Of a DNA stretch of 64,000 bases, positions 21,221-29,655 are shown in pieces. The translations under genes and the position numbers were made by a program. The stretch is taken from positions 32,994-96,993 of the forward strand of contig NZ_KE386881.1 of NCBI RefSeq assembly GCF_000429305.1, read 5' to 3'. Origin of the DNA: Desulfovibrio inopinatus DSM 10711. GTDB taxonomy: Bacteria; Desulfobacterota; Desulfovibrionia; Desulfovibrionales; Desulfovibrionaceae. Within the stretch, counting starts at the first letter, position 1, and each line of letters starts with the position of its first letter. The notes beneath the pieces were generated by a model. The model did not search any database, was not told where the DNA came from, and saw only the letters and a program-made list of their open reading frames with translations.

Positions 21221-23689
21221 TTATCCCTTGAAGAATCGTAAACGCAACGCATTACTTACGACAGAAACCGAACTCAACGCCATGGCCGCCCCGGCTATCA
21301 TTGGGTTGAGTGTGGGCCCACCGTAAATATGGAGAACTCCAGCGGCAACAGGAATACCAAGAACATTATAGGCAAACGCCCAAAACAAATTTTGTTTGAT
21401 ATTGGCAATCGTGGCTCGGCTCAGTTTCAGGGCGGTCACGACGCCATGAAGATCCCCGCGCATGACAACAATATCACCGGCTTCAATCGCCACATCAATC
21501 CCCGTCCCCATACTGATACCAACATCGGCCGTGGCTAATGCCGGAGCATCATTGACACCATCGCCAACCATGGCGGTCTGCGCGCCTTCCGCTTTGAGTT
21601 CAGCGACTTTGTCGGCTTTCCCCTCTGGACGAACTTCCGCAAACACCTGATCGATACCAGCCTGCGCGGCTACGGCTTCAGCCGTTTTGCGCATGTCCCC
21701 CGTCAGCATGACGACACGCAACCCCATATCATGTAATTGACGAACAACCTCGATTGCCTCGGGCTTGAGGGTATCGGCAATCGCCAGACACGCGACGTGA
21801 GCTCCCTCAATGGCAACATGGACAGGTGTCTGGCCGAGTTCAGCCGCAGCTTCCGCAGCGCGGACATCAATGGGGTCGATATGCTCTTCACGTAAAAATG
21901 CCGCCGTGCCAACGAGAATGGCCTTGCCGTCAACCACGGCACGAATACCCTTGCCGGATACGGCTTCGAAATCCGTTGGTTTGGAAAACGTCAATTGCTG
22001 TTCCGTCGCAGCCCGCACCATAGCTTGGGCGAGAGGATGCTCGGACAAATCTTCAGCCGAAGCGGCTAGACGTAAAATATCGGTTTCTGAAAAATCCGCC
22101 CCACCCGCCAAAGAGATCGCAGCAACGGTCGGTTTTCCTTGGGTCAAGGTGCCGGTTTTGTCGAACACAAGAGCGTTTGTACGGCCAGCCTGCTCCAGAG
22201 CAACACCGCTTTTGATCAAAACCCCAAGACGTGCGCCGCGTCCAGTACCTACCATAATCGATGTCGGGGTTGCCAATCCCATGGCGCACGGGCAGGCAAT
22301 GACCATCACGCTGATAAAAATACGAAGCGCAAAGGAAAAATCCGCGCCCCCAATGAAATACCAGGCCAAACCGCTCACAGCGGCAATCCCCATAACGATC
22401 GGCACAAAGTAAAGGCTGACCGTATCGGCCAAGCGGGCAATAGGCGCTTTGGAACCTTGGGCCTCCCGCACGAGCCGGACAATACGAGCCAGCACCGTAT
22501 CCGCGCCAACTTTTTCGGCACGCATGACCAACATGCCCTGCCCATTCAGCGTTCCCCCGGCAAGCTTGTCGCCAATGGTTTTGGTCACCGGCATAGACTC
22601 TCCCGTCAGCATGGACTCATCAACGCCGGACTTGCCTTCGAGAATTTCACCATCGACAGGAATTCGTTCTCCAGGACGAATAAGAATTTGGTCTCCTGGT
22701 TTGAGACTCTCCACAGGAACTGGACGTTTTTCGTCACCATCGACAAGGGTTGCCGTGTCTGGGGCAAGTTGCATGAGTGCGGCAACGGCGTCGCCGGCTT
22801 TCACTTTGGAGCGTCCTTCAAAGTATTTCCCTAAGGAAATCAACGCCACGATGACTGCCGCAGATTCAAAATACAAATCTCCGGCTTTTGCCACGGGATC
22901 GACACCAAGAAGAATTTCAATCAGATTCCACGTACTATAAATATATGCCGCTCCTGTACCCACAGCAATCAAGGAGTCCATATTGGGCGATCCGGCAAAA
23001 AACGCCTTGCTCCCATCAACATAAAAACGCCGTCCCACAAGAAGAATGGGTGTAACGAGAAGGAATTGGATCAGAGCAAAGCTCAACGGGGACTTCTGCG
23101 GTTGTAAGAATGTCGGGAGTGGCAAACCGACCATGTGTCCCATGGAGATGGCAAACACCGCGGCGGCTAGCAGGAGCAAAGGAATCAGGTCGCGACGTTG
23201 CTTGGCCAAGCGTGCGGCGGTATCACGTTTCTGCTCTTCAAATATCGCCTCATCATTGCCGTCGGCAATAGGCTCGGCGGTAAAGCCAAGTCCTTGTATT
23301 CGCTGAACGATGGAATCTACGGAGACGTCGGGATCAGCTTTGATTTCCGCTGTTTCCGCGGCCAAACTCACCTGAACGTCTTGCACGCCGTCCATGGCCG
23401 AGACAATCCGTTCGATGCGGCTGGAACAGGCAGCGCAGTGCATCCCCCCAATAGTAAACCGAAGAGAACCATGCGTCTCGGGAACATGCCCCAGTTCGAA
23501 GCCTATAGCCTTGACCTTATCGGCAATCGCGTTGAAATCCGTCATATTCGGATCAAAATCAACATCAAGCGATTCCGACCCAAAGCTGACGGAGGCATCG
23601 TGAACTCCATCCATGGCCGAAACCACTTTCTGAATACGAGCTGCGCAGGAGGCACAGCTCATGCCTTTGACGGGAGCACGTTTCTGCAT
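21221..23689 (-). CDS. copA: Copper-exporting P1B-type ATPase with two metal-binding domains
   Basis: Inner-membrane pump using ATP to export Cu(I). The 822 residues hold two N-terminal heavy-metal domains (CASC at 12-15 and CAAC at 85-88), then membrane helices with the CPC metal site ([13 protein letters not shown]), the TGES actuator motif, phosphorylated DKTGTLT, the SEHPLA nucleotide motif and [14 protein letters not shown] with paired HMA domains marks the Cu(I) subgroup. ATG 23689 (MQKRAPVKG) has AGAGG 6 nt upstream; an ATG 63 bp earlier gives a leader without a ribosome site. No copper regulator or chaperone gene is adjacent. Silver may also be carried. Confidence 0.95.
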   Translation of the reverse strand: MQKRAPVKGMSCASCAARIQKVVSAMDGVHDASVSFGSESLDVDFDPNMTDFNAIADKVKAIGFELGHVPETHGSLRFTIGGMHCAACSSRIERIVSAMDGVQDVQVSLAAETAEIKADPDVSVDSIVQRIQGLGFTAEPIADGNDEAIFEEQKRDTAARLAKQRRDLIPLLLLAAAVFAISMGHMVGLPLPTFLQPQKSPLSFALIQFLLVTPILLVGRRFYVDGSKAFFAGSPNMDSLIAVGTGAAYIYSTWNLIEILLGVDPVAKAGDLYFESAAVIVALISLGKYFEGRSKVKAGDAVAALMQLAPDTATLVDGDEKRPVPVESLKPGDQILIRPGERIPVDGEILEGKSGVDESMLTGESMPVTKTIGDKLAGGTLNGQGMLVMRAEKVGADTVLARIVRLVREAQGSKAPIARLADTVSLYFVPIVMGIAAVSGLAWYFIGGADFSFALRIFISVMVIACPCAMGLATPTSIMVGTGRGARLGVLIKSGVALEQAGRTNALVFDKTGTLTQGKPTVAAISLAGGADFSETDILRLAASAEDLSEHPLAQAMVRAATEQQLTFSKPTDFEAVSGKGIRAVVDGKAILVGTAAFLREEHIDPIDVRAAEAAAELGQTPVHVAIEGAHVACLAIADTLKPEAIEVVRQLHDMGLRVVMLTGDMRKTAEAVAAQAGIDQVFAEVRPEGKADKVAELKAEGAQTAMVGDGVNDAPALATADVGISMGTGIDVAIEAGDIVVMRGDLHGVVTALKLSRATIANIKQNLFWAFAYNVLGIPVAAGVLHIYGGPTLNPMIAGAAMALSSVSVVSNALRLRFFKG

Positions 23690-23867
23690 ATCGAGCCTCT
23701 GGGAAATACCCTGAAGAATTGAATCTGACGCCGCGATCGGCTGAGAATCCATATCAATTACTGAAATCTTGTAAGACGGAAATCAGCGAGGGACAAGGGA
23801 GATTACGCAAAAAGAAGCGTAACATCCCTCTCCACACGACATGAAGCAAAAAAGAACGGAAGCGAAA

Positions 23868-23889
23868 GCGGGAGCATGATCGCTCCCGC
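23868..23889 (-). terminator. Terminator of greA
   Basis: GCGGGAGC/GCTCCCGC form an 8-bp stem with a 6-nt loop, followed on the minus strand by TTTCGCTTCCGTTCTTTTTT. It lies 26 bp past the greA stop. Confidence 0.75.
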
Positions 23890-23915
23890 CGGTCAGAAAA
23901 AAGGAAGGCGGTGGA

Positions 23916-24416
23916 TTAACTGGCGGCGAGTGCGGTTTTACCTTCTCCAAGAAATTCGATAGCGGTGATTTCGTAGTTAATTTTCCCCCGAGGGGCATTC
24001 ACGATGATATCGTCGCCTTCTTCCTTACCCAAAAGGGCCTGTCCCACAGGAGATTGAATGGAAATGCTCCCGTTGTTGGGCTCTGCCTCATCGGGTCCAA
24101 GCAACGTATAGCGTTTGGTCTCCCCGGTATCGACATTCTCGATTTCCACTGTGGCACCGAAGAGAACGGTCTCTCCATCGAGCGTATCAAGGTCAACGAC
24201 CTGACACGTCGCCAGACGAGACTCAATATATTTGATGCGGGCTTCGAGCAGTCCCTGCCGTTCGCGGGCTGCCTCGTAGCCGGCATTTTCGCGCAAATCA
24301 CCTTCCTCGCGCGCCACTTTAATGGCTTCGATGACTTCAGGCCGCTCTTCTTTGAGCCGATCCAATTCGCGTTCCAGGTTGCGAAATCCGGTTTTCGAGA
24401 TGGGAATGCGTTCCAT
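23916..24416 (-). CDS. greA: Transcription elongation factor GreA
   Basis: The 166-residue cytoplasmic protein enters the RNA polymerase secondary channel and stimulates cleavage of backtracked transcripts. It has the N-terminal coiled coil (LERELDRLKEERPEVIEAI), with the acidic tip REEGDLRENAGYEAA carrying the catalytic Asp and Glu, and the C-terminal FKBP-like globular domain (GPDEAEPNNGSISIQSPVGQALLGK). Length is slightly above the usual 158. AAGGACTACA precedes the ATG. A clear terminator follows, so it is monocistronic. Confidence 0.96.
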   Translation of the reverse strand: MERIPISKTGFRNLERELDRLKEERPEVIEAIKVAREEGDLRENAGYEAARERQGLLEARIKYIESRLATCQVVDLDTLDGETVLFGATVEIENVDTGETKRYTLLGPDEAEPNNGSISIQSPVGQALLGKEEGDDIIVNAPRGKINYEITAIEFLGEGKTALAAS

Positions 24417-24650
24417 TGTAGTCCTTGTAAACGTGGTTTTCCTGGTTATTGAATAAAAAAAACCAGCCCGTCCGACATACGTTGCCGGGCGGAGCTGCCA
24501 ATTGTTGCTATGACGAGGTTTTCTTTTTACGCATCAAGATGGTATCTCGTCAAGATGGGCAAAAAAAGTTCGATTTGGGCGATGCCCTTTTCATGTGGTC
24601 TTTCTTCGCCCTGGACATAAGTATTGGCCAAAAAAATCCACACAACACTC

Positions 24651-24679
24651 TTGCATATTATTTTATTCTGCCATATATG
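24651..24679 (+). promoter_or_regulatory. Candidate sigma-70 promoter of tRNA-Pro
   Basis: TTGCAT at 24651-24656 and TATATG at 24674-24679 are separated by 17 bp and end 12 bp before the tRNA. Matches to consensus are partial (3 and 4 of 6). Confidence 0.4.
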
Positions 24680-24691
24680 AAAGGGCTCACT

Positions 24692-24768
24692 CGGGGTGTG
24701 GCGCAGTCTGGTAGCGCGCCTGCTTTGGGAGCAGGATGCCGGGGGTTCGAATCCCTTCACCCCGACCA
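24692..24768 (+). tRNA. tRNA-Pro, anticodon TGG
   Basis: The 77-nt gene folds as a full cloverleaf. Acceptor stem CGGGGTG/CACCCCG; D arm GCGC...GCGC with GTCTGGTA loop; anticodon stem CCTGC/GCAGG around TTTGGGA, giving anticodon TGG (reads CCA and probably other Pro codons); T arm CGGGG/GTTCGAATC/CC; encoded CCA end after discriminator A. It has its own promoter-like sequence and a strong terminator. Confidence 0.97.
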
Positions 24769-24780
24769 TAAATTTTTAAG

Positions 24781-24824
24781 AAAAACGGCTTGTTGGCGAA
24801 ACACACCAACAAGCCGTTTTTTTT
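24781..24824 (+). terminator. Rho-independent terminator of tRNA-Pro
   Basis: A 16-bp perfect stem (AAAAACGGCTTGTTGG with its complement at 24806-24821) around a 9-nt loop ends in T8. It lies 12 nt after the tRNA. Confidence 0.95.
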
Positions 24825-24855
24825 GGCTCTCCACGTTGCCATACCCATGCTGAGA

Positions 24856-26406
24856 CTATTGGAGTTTTCTCATCAAATAGACACCATGACTCAGAACGAG
24901 CAAAGCCAAAAAACTCGAGTCGATCGACGGCATTGTTGGGAAAACTGGCGTAGTGCTTTCAATGGCCAGCATCAGCGAACCTGGCCCAATGTTCGACAAA
25001 GACTTAAAAAGCAACTGAAAATACGACACAAGCAGCATGCTGGTAAAAACAAGGTTCTGAAGTCGTGTAAGATCAAGGTGACCTTGACGAGGCTTATCCG
25101 CATCAAAAAACAAATCAGTAACCCGCGGCTTCTCCGCCCAATTCATAGAAGAAGCTGATCCAGCACTCACTCCTTCCAGATTCATACGGGATTTTTGTCC
25201 CGAACAGACAGCACTCAAAAAAGGAGAGCCTGCGGTAATACCGAGCAAAATCCAAAGATCAAAATCCATCCTTGGAAATAAGAGCAACCGATCAATAACG
25301 ACTTGATATTCTTTCCCACTATCAATCAATTGCTGAAGAATCACCTTAATTCCAGCAAAAACACCAATATTGAACATCGCAAGCGTTATGTATCCCCCAA
25401 GAAGCAAAATCGTCCAACTCACCGCTTGAAAGCGCGAGAGACTCATACGGTTATTCTGTGGATCGATAAACACCGCCAAAATATTTCCTTTCGCCGCCAG
25501 ACCCACTCCTCCAAGGAGACTGGCAATAGACACCATAAGGGCAATAAAGGGAATCAAGAGGCTTACATTAAGTTTTCCAGATAAATAATAGTCCTGCCCT
25601 TCGATCCATGGAAGCCAATTCTTACTGAACACTTCCTCTTTAGCCTTCTCCCAAAGAGTGCAACACGATTTTGAATCACCGCTAGGCTCATGCTCGCGGC
25701 ACCTCCACTTTTCGTTTAGAAGCCCAGTGGAAACATCCATCCCAGTAAGAATATTTTGAGTATCTATACTACAGGCTTTGGCGCCTTCCATAAATTCGAA
25801 TTCATTGACGCGAAGCCGGCTTAAGTTACCAATTTGCATTGTGGAGAATGAAACAACAAGAAAAAACAAGAGAGCAGCAATACAGATACACGCTCCCCAT
25901 AACTTATACTTCGGCGGCACCGCGACACTTTTCTGTTCTGAAAGCTTTGAAGTAAAAAGGAGTGAGCCATAGGCCATAGGCTTGTCTGAACACGCAAAAA
26001 GATACAGCGACTCTACTTTTTGGGGCGTGTTTTTATCTCTGAGCGGACCGAATCGCTTCACTTTCTCGAAATCGCTGTAATCCCATGTTCTAAAGGCGAG
26101 TGGCGGGTCATTCGGCTGAATACCATCAATGGACGGCCATAATAACAGGCCAGGATACGGATTCTTTTGAATTGGCTGCGAATACTCATCACGTACGATG
26201 CCCCGGACAGCATCGGCAACAGCATCTTTTCCTCTTTCCGGAAGATCAACCCCTGTGCTAAAATCACGACCGTCCACATGGCGAATCGCTCGACAAAGTG
26301 CGAGTAAAATATCAGATTGTTGTTCCAGGGAAATCCCTGTGTCAAAACTGAGATCTTTCACCTCCGCCCACACTATCTTTTCACATTCAGCGGATGAAAG
26401 AGACAT
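24856..26406 (-). CDS. Unknown membrane protein with duplicated L[ST]R[FL]Q motif
   Basis: The 516-residue protein is not assigned to a family. Residues 1-165 are soluble; helices follow at about 170-190, 283-306, 330-352, 385-402, 452-470 and 499-513. A loop at 191-280 carries four cysteines (about 213, 237, 249, 250) and may be extracytoplasmic. Two motifs are repeated: FIDPQNNRMSLSRFQ...WT (315-333) and FFDADKPRQGHLDLTRLQ...FT (434-456), each leading into a helix, so the C-terminal half looks duplicated. I recall similar LSRxQ/WT motifs in uncharacterised bacterial membrane proteins. AGGAGG is 6 nt before ATG 26406 and 3 nt before another ATG. It lies next to tRNA-Pro and is AT-richer than its neighbours. 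Confidence 0.7.
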   Translation of the reverse strand: MSLSSAECEKIVWAEVKDLSFDTGISLEQQSDILLALCRAIRHVDGRDFSTGVDLPERGKDAVADAVRGIVRDEYSQPIQKNPYPGLLLWPSIDGIQPNDPPLAFRTWDYSDFEKVKRFGPLRDKNTPQKVESLYLFACSDKPMAYGSLLFTSKLSEQKSVAVPPKYKLWGACICIAALLFFLVVSFSTMQIGNLSRLRVNEFEFMEGAKACSIDTQNILTGMDVSTGLLNEKWRCREHEPSGDSKSCCTLWEKAKEEVFSKNWLPWIEGQDYYLSGKLNVSLLIPFIALMVSIASLLGGVGLAAKGNILAVFIDPQNNRMSLSRFQAVSWTILLLGGYITLAMFNIGVFAGIKVILQQLIDSGKEYQVVIDRLLLFPRMDFDLWILLGITAGSPFLSAVCSGQKSRMNLEGVSAGSASSMNWAEKPRVTDLFFDADKPRQGHLDLTRLQNLVFTSMLLVSYFQLLFKSLSNIGPGSLMLAIESTTPVFPTMPSIDSSFLALLVLSHGVYLMRKLQ

Positions 26407-26632
26407 CATATACCTCCTTTCATACTCTCCAAATATTCTTCTGCCATATACAAAACATTACACGTCCAGAATTATTGAATAGCAAAACAACATCAACAGA
26501 ATTTTAGCCAATCGCCAATATGCAATAGCTAATCAAAAATTTCAATACGACAAACTTATAACGCAACATCTAGGCTTTATTTCGACATCCCAAACCTCCT
26601 ATCGCATGAAACTTTCACAAGGAACGATCCGT

Positions 26633-27085
26633 ATGAAAACAATCTATCAAGCCGGCCCACTGTTTACAGAAGCTGAACAACACTGGCATCGCGGGCTCAA
26701 AAACACGCTCGAAAAACATCTTACCACTCACAATCTCGCTTGGCGGGTCGTTTGGCCGTTTGAGTTGTTTCCATCGAACGTGCTCGATGCATTGTCCGAT
26801 GAGGACAAAAAGCACCACATCTGCCAAGGCTGCATCGACAGTCTTAAAAATGCCGACATGGTCATTGCTCTCCTGGATGGTACACAAGTCGATGATGGTA
26901 CCGCCTTCGAGATCGGTTACTTCAAAGCCCTCAACAAAGGCCCCATTTACGGTATCCGGACCGACTTCAGAAACGGCGGAGACACGGCCAATTCTCTTGT
27001 CAATTGCATGATCGAGAGTTCGTTAGACGAACTGTTTCGATCTCAGACAGACTTATTGGCGTTTCTACAGGAAAGATTTGAATAA
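26633..27085 (+). CDS. Nucleoside 2-deoxyribosyltransferase family protein
   Basis: The 150-residue protein starts MKTIYQAGPLFTEAEQHW and has the family core: ADMVIALLDGTQVDDGTAFEIGYFKALNKGP, where Glu of FEIG is the usual nucleophile and Asp of DGTA binds the sugar. Such enzymes swap bases on deoxyribonucleosides; relatives also hydrolyse nucleotides. The N-terminal GPLF is the typical first strand. AAGGA lies about 9 nt before ATG 26633; an ATG 27 bp upstream lacks a site. It is divergent from the unknown membrane protein. A salvage role is the plain reading; a nucleotide-based defence role is speculation. Confidence 0.88.
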   Translation: MKTIYQAGPLFTEAEQHWHRGLKNTLEKHLTTHNLAWRVVWPFELFPSNVLDALSDEDKKHHICQGCIDSLKNADMVIALLDGTQVDDGTAFEIGYFKALNKGPIYGIRTDFRNGGDTANSLVNCMIESSLDELFRSQTDLLAFLQERFE

Positions 27086-27157
27086 ATAGGGCAAGATGAA
27101 AATGCCCGAAGTAGAGAGAGATATATCAGAGCGTTTGAAAGAAATCGCTATATCATC

Positions 27158-27195
27158 ACAACAACGGGCAATCATCAGAGACTGCCCGTTGTTGT
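27158..27195. terminator. Bidirectional terminator hairpin
   Basis: ACAACAACGGGCA and its exact complement form a 13-bp stem with a 12-nt loop, followed on the plus strand by ATCTTTTGCTTCTT. It lies between the convergent deoxyribosyltransferase and molybdopterin oxidoreductase genes. Confidence 0.85.
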
Positions 27196-27215
27196 ATCTT
27201 TTGCTTCTTCCTCAC

Positions 27216-29336
27216 TTACACCGGCTCAACCCGGCACAGTGAGCATTTCAGTGGTTCTGCTCCACAATCAGGGTCGAAATGATCGTGGCCGAAGAGCAGA
27301 TTGACGTTGCGTTCTTTCCAATTATGACCCGGTCCCGGGGCTTTGGGGTACCACCAGCCATAGTCGGCATTGACGACATCTTCTTGCAGACCATCATCGA
27401 CTTTAGCGAATAGTTTCACTTCGCCGTATGGTGTGGAGACTTTGACTTCGGCTCCTTCTTCGATACCGAGCTTTTCCAATGCAGCCGGATGCATCGCTAT
27501 GCGGGGTTCGGGACACATTTTCCGCAATGATGAAATCTGACGGCCTTCCGAGTGGAAAAACGGTAAGATTTTACAGCCAGTCATGAGGATAAACGGATAA
27601 TCCTTGGCGATATCAGGGGTGGACACGGGCGACAATGGAGGTTCCACGAATTTGGGGAGCGGTGGCCGGCTTTCAAGGATAAGCGGGAAACAGAATATCT
27701 GGACCCGCTTTGATTCTGTGGGAAATCCTTCAAAGAAGTATTTATCATAGCGCATTTTCCCCATCACAATGCCCTTTTCGGCAAACTCGTCAAAACTCAT
27801 CCCCGAAGGCTCAAGTACCCATTCCAGATAGGCATTCCAATCTTTCCAGGGAAAGGCTTCACTTAAGCCGAGTCGATTGGCCAACTCAAGAATGACGTCC
27901 CGGTCATCTCGCGCTTCACCGACTTGCATGATTTTCTTTCTGGCCAGCACACACCAGATTTTGTGGAAATGCACGACATCATCCTGTTCCAGCCAGTGAG
28001 CTGCCGGCAAAACCAGGTCGGCGAGTTCCGCTGTCGGCGTCATAAAGAAATCTGAAACCACCGTGAATTCAATATGTTCACGCAAAGCCGTTTCAATGTG
28101 ATCGCCTCGGGTAGCTGTCAGGAGCGGATTTGTGCCGACAAGCCAGACAGCTCGTGGTCGATAGGGTTCTCCACTTAAGCACGCATCCCAAAATGTCGGC
28201 TGGTGACACCCTGGTCCAAAAGGAAATCGTCCGGCCCCGATCATTTTGGCTTTTTGCTTCTTGCTCAAAAACTGCATTCCAAGGACGCTTTTGTCCTCTT
28301 GCGGTGACTTGCAACGTATTTTTGCCGGTGGCACCCACTGCACCATGCCCCCCGGAACATCGAGACTTCCGGTCAGCGTCATGAGCATCAGAATAGCGCG
28401 GCTTGTCTGAAAGGCGTTTATACTCGTGTCGATACCATTCCCCCACAAATAGCACGGAGGATTCGCCTTCGCCATGATTCTGGCGGCTTGACGGATATCG
28501 TCAGCCGGTACTCGGGTGATGTCTTCGGCCCATTCCGGAGTGTACGACTCAACATGCTCTTCCACGTCGTCGAACCCAAAGCAATGCCGTTTCGCGAACT
28601 TCTTGTCATAGAGTTCTTCGGTCACGATGACATGAAGGAGTGCCAACGCCAGAGCGCATTCCGTCCCCGGTCGAAGTTGCAAATGCAGTGATGCCGAAGC
28701 CGCAGTCTTTGTTCGCCGCGGGTCGATGACGATCACATCCTTGGCTTCCTTCATCGCTCGCTTGACCATATCCCCACACATACCGTCGGCAGCGCCCGTA
28801 TCCGGAGAATTACATCCCCAAAGGACGATGCATTCAGGATACTTGCCACCACCTCCGTAAATGTCGGCAATAGGAAGCCAACCCACGGTCAATTCCGCAG
28901 CAATATTGCGTGGTAAGAAACAATTGTGCCCAGGAGTAACGAAATTCGGCGATCCCAGAGCATGAATGAATCGGCCAGTAAATTCCGTATACGGCCGCCC
29001 TGTCCCCTGGCACAAAGCGATATATTCCGGACCGGATTCCTTTCGTATGGTATCGAATTTTTCGACCATGAGCGAAATGGCTTCGTCCCAGCCGATTTGC
29101 TCCCATTTTCCACTCCCACGTGGACCAACTCGACGCATGGGGTGACGAATTCTGTCTGGATGATTCGCTAATTCAATACCTGCAGCGCCTTTGGGACAGA
29201 GATACCCTTTGCTCGTCGGACTGTCGGGATCTCCGGTAATCTTTATAGGGTTGCCGGCCTCGTCGAGGTGCACCAGAACCTGACATACTCCATGGCAACC
29301 ACGGCATGATGTTCGAACAATATGATCCGTTTCCAT
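27216..29336 (-). CDS. Molybdopterin oxidoreductase, DMSO-reductase family, cytoplasmic
   Basis: The 706-residue protein binds bis-MGD with Mo or W and one [4Fe-4S] cluster (Cys11, 14, 18 and 47 in SCRGCHGVC and GYLCPKG). The metal ligand is probably Cys139 in GHNCFLPR. Later motifs WGCNSPDT, DPRRTKTA, GTNPL and the C-terminal cap domain are those of the family. No Tat signal, partner Fe-S subunit or anchor gene is present, so it acts alone or with soluble carriers. Cys spacing and length resemble tungsten acetylene hydratase, but His15 stands where that enzyme, as I recall, has its essential Asp. Substrate is unknown. GGAGG 4 nt before ATG 29336 sets the start. Confidence 0.9.
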   Translation of the reverse strand: METDHIVRTSCRGCHGVCQVLVHLDEAGNPIKITGDPDSPTSKGYLCPKGAAGIELANHPDRIRHPMRRVGPRGSGKWEQIGWDEAISLMVEKFDTIRKESGPEYIALCQGTGRPYTEFTGRFIHALGSPNFVTPGHNCFLPRNIAAELTVGWLPIADIYGGGGKYPECIVLWGCNSPDTGAADGMCGDMVKRAMKEAKDVIVIDPRRTKTAASASLHLQLRPGTECALALALLHVIVTEELYDKKFAKRHCFGFDDVEEHVESYTPEWAEDITRVPADDIRQAARIMAKANPPCYLWGNGIDTSINAFQTSRAILMLMTLTGSLDVPGGMVQWVPPAKIRCKSPQEDKSVLGMQFLSKKQKAKMIGAGRFPFGPGCHQPTFWDACLSGEPYRPRAVWLVGTNPLLTATRGDHIETALREHIEFTVVSDFFMTPTAELADLVLPAAHWLEQDDVVHFHKIWCVLARKKIMQVGEARDDRDVILELANRLGLSEAFPWKDWNAYLEWVLEPSGMSFDEFAEKGIVMGKMRYDKYFFEGFPTESKRVQIFCFPLILESRPPLPKFVEPPLSPVSTPDIAKDYPFILMTGCKILPFFHSEGRQISSLRKMCPEPRIAMHPAALEKLGIEEGAEVKVSTPYGEVKLFAKVDDGLQEDVVNADYGWWYPKAPGPGHNWKERNVNLLFGHDHFDPDCGAEPLKCSLCRVEPV

Positions 29337-29404
29337 TTCGCCTCCAAAATCAATTCGATGTATATGCAACTTTCTGTGTCGGGAGGGGGAGGACTCCGGC
29401 TGCG

Positions 29405-29456
29405 CTGCACTCGTGTGGCATTGACGTCTTTGCACGTCAATGCCACACGAGTGCAG
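29405..29456. repeat. Perfect 23-bp inverted repeat with 6-nt loop
   Basis: Arms at 29405-29427 and 29434-29456 (beginning CTGCACTCGTGTGG) match exactly. It lies 69 bp upstream of the molybdopterin oxidoreductase start and beyond the terminator of the RND operon. There is no T-run. It could be an operator, an mRNA leader hairpin or a remnant of a mobile palindromic element. Confidence 0.8.
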
Positions 29457-29607
29457 GGAATCTGTGTAAACCTTGAGCGATTCCAATGTGATACTACAAA
29501 AAAAAGATACTATCAGTCACTTTCGGTAACTGCAAATATCCTCCTCTTCCAGGATGCAACCCCAAGAGGGGCTTGTCGTATCAGATACTTTCCCCATCAA
29601 AAAGATA

Positions 29608-29636
29608 CGGCCGGAAAAGAAACTCTTTCCCGGCCG
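29608..29636 (-). terminator. Terminator of the RND operon
   Basis: CGGCCGG...AAAG pairs with CTTTCCCGGCCG (about 11 bp, one bulge). On the minus strand it is followed by TATCTTTTTG, 20 bp after the pump stop codon. Confidence 0.8.
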
Positions 29637-29655
29637 CTCATAAAGATTTCCGTTT

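Noticed and set aside
24692..27200. Integrated element with duplicated tRNA-Pro end
   Set aside because: No integrase gene and no second copy of the tRNA 3' end were seen in the following sequence.
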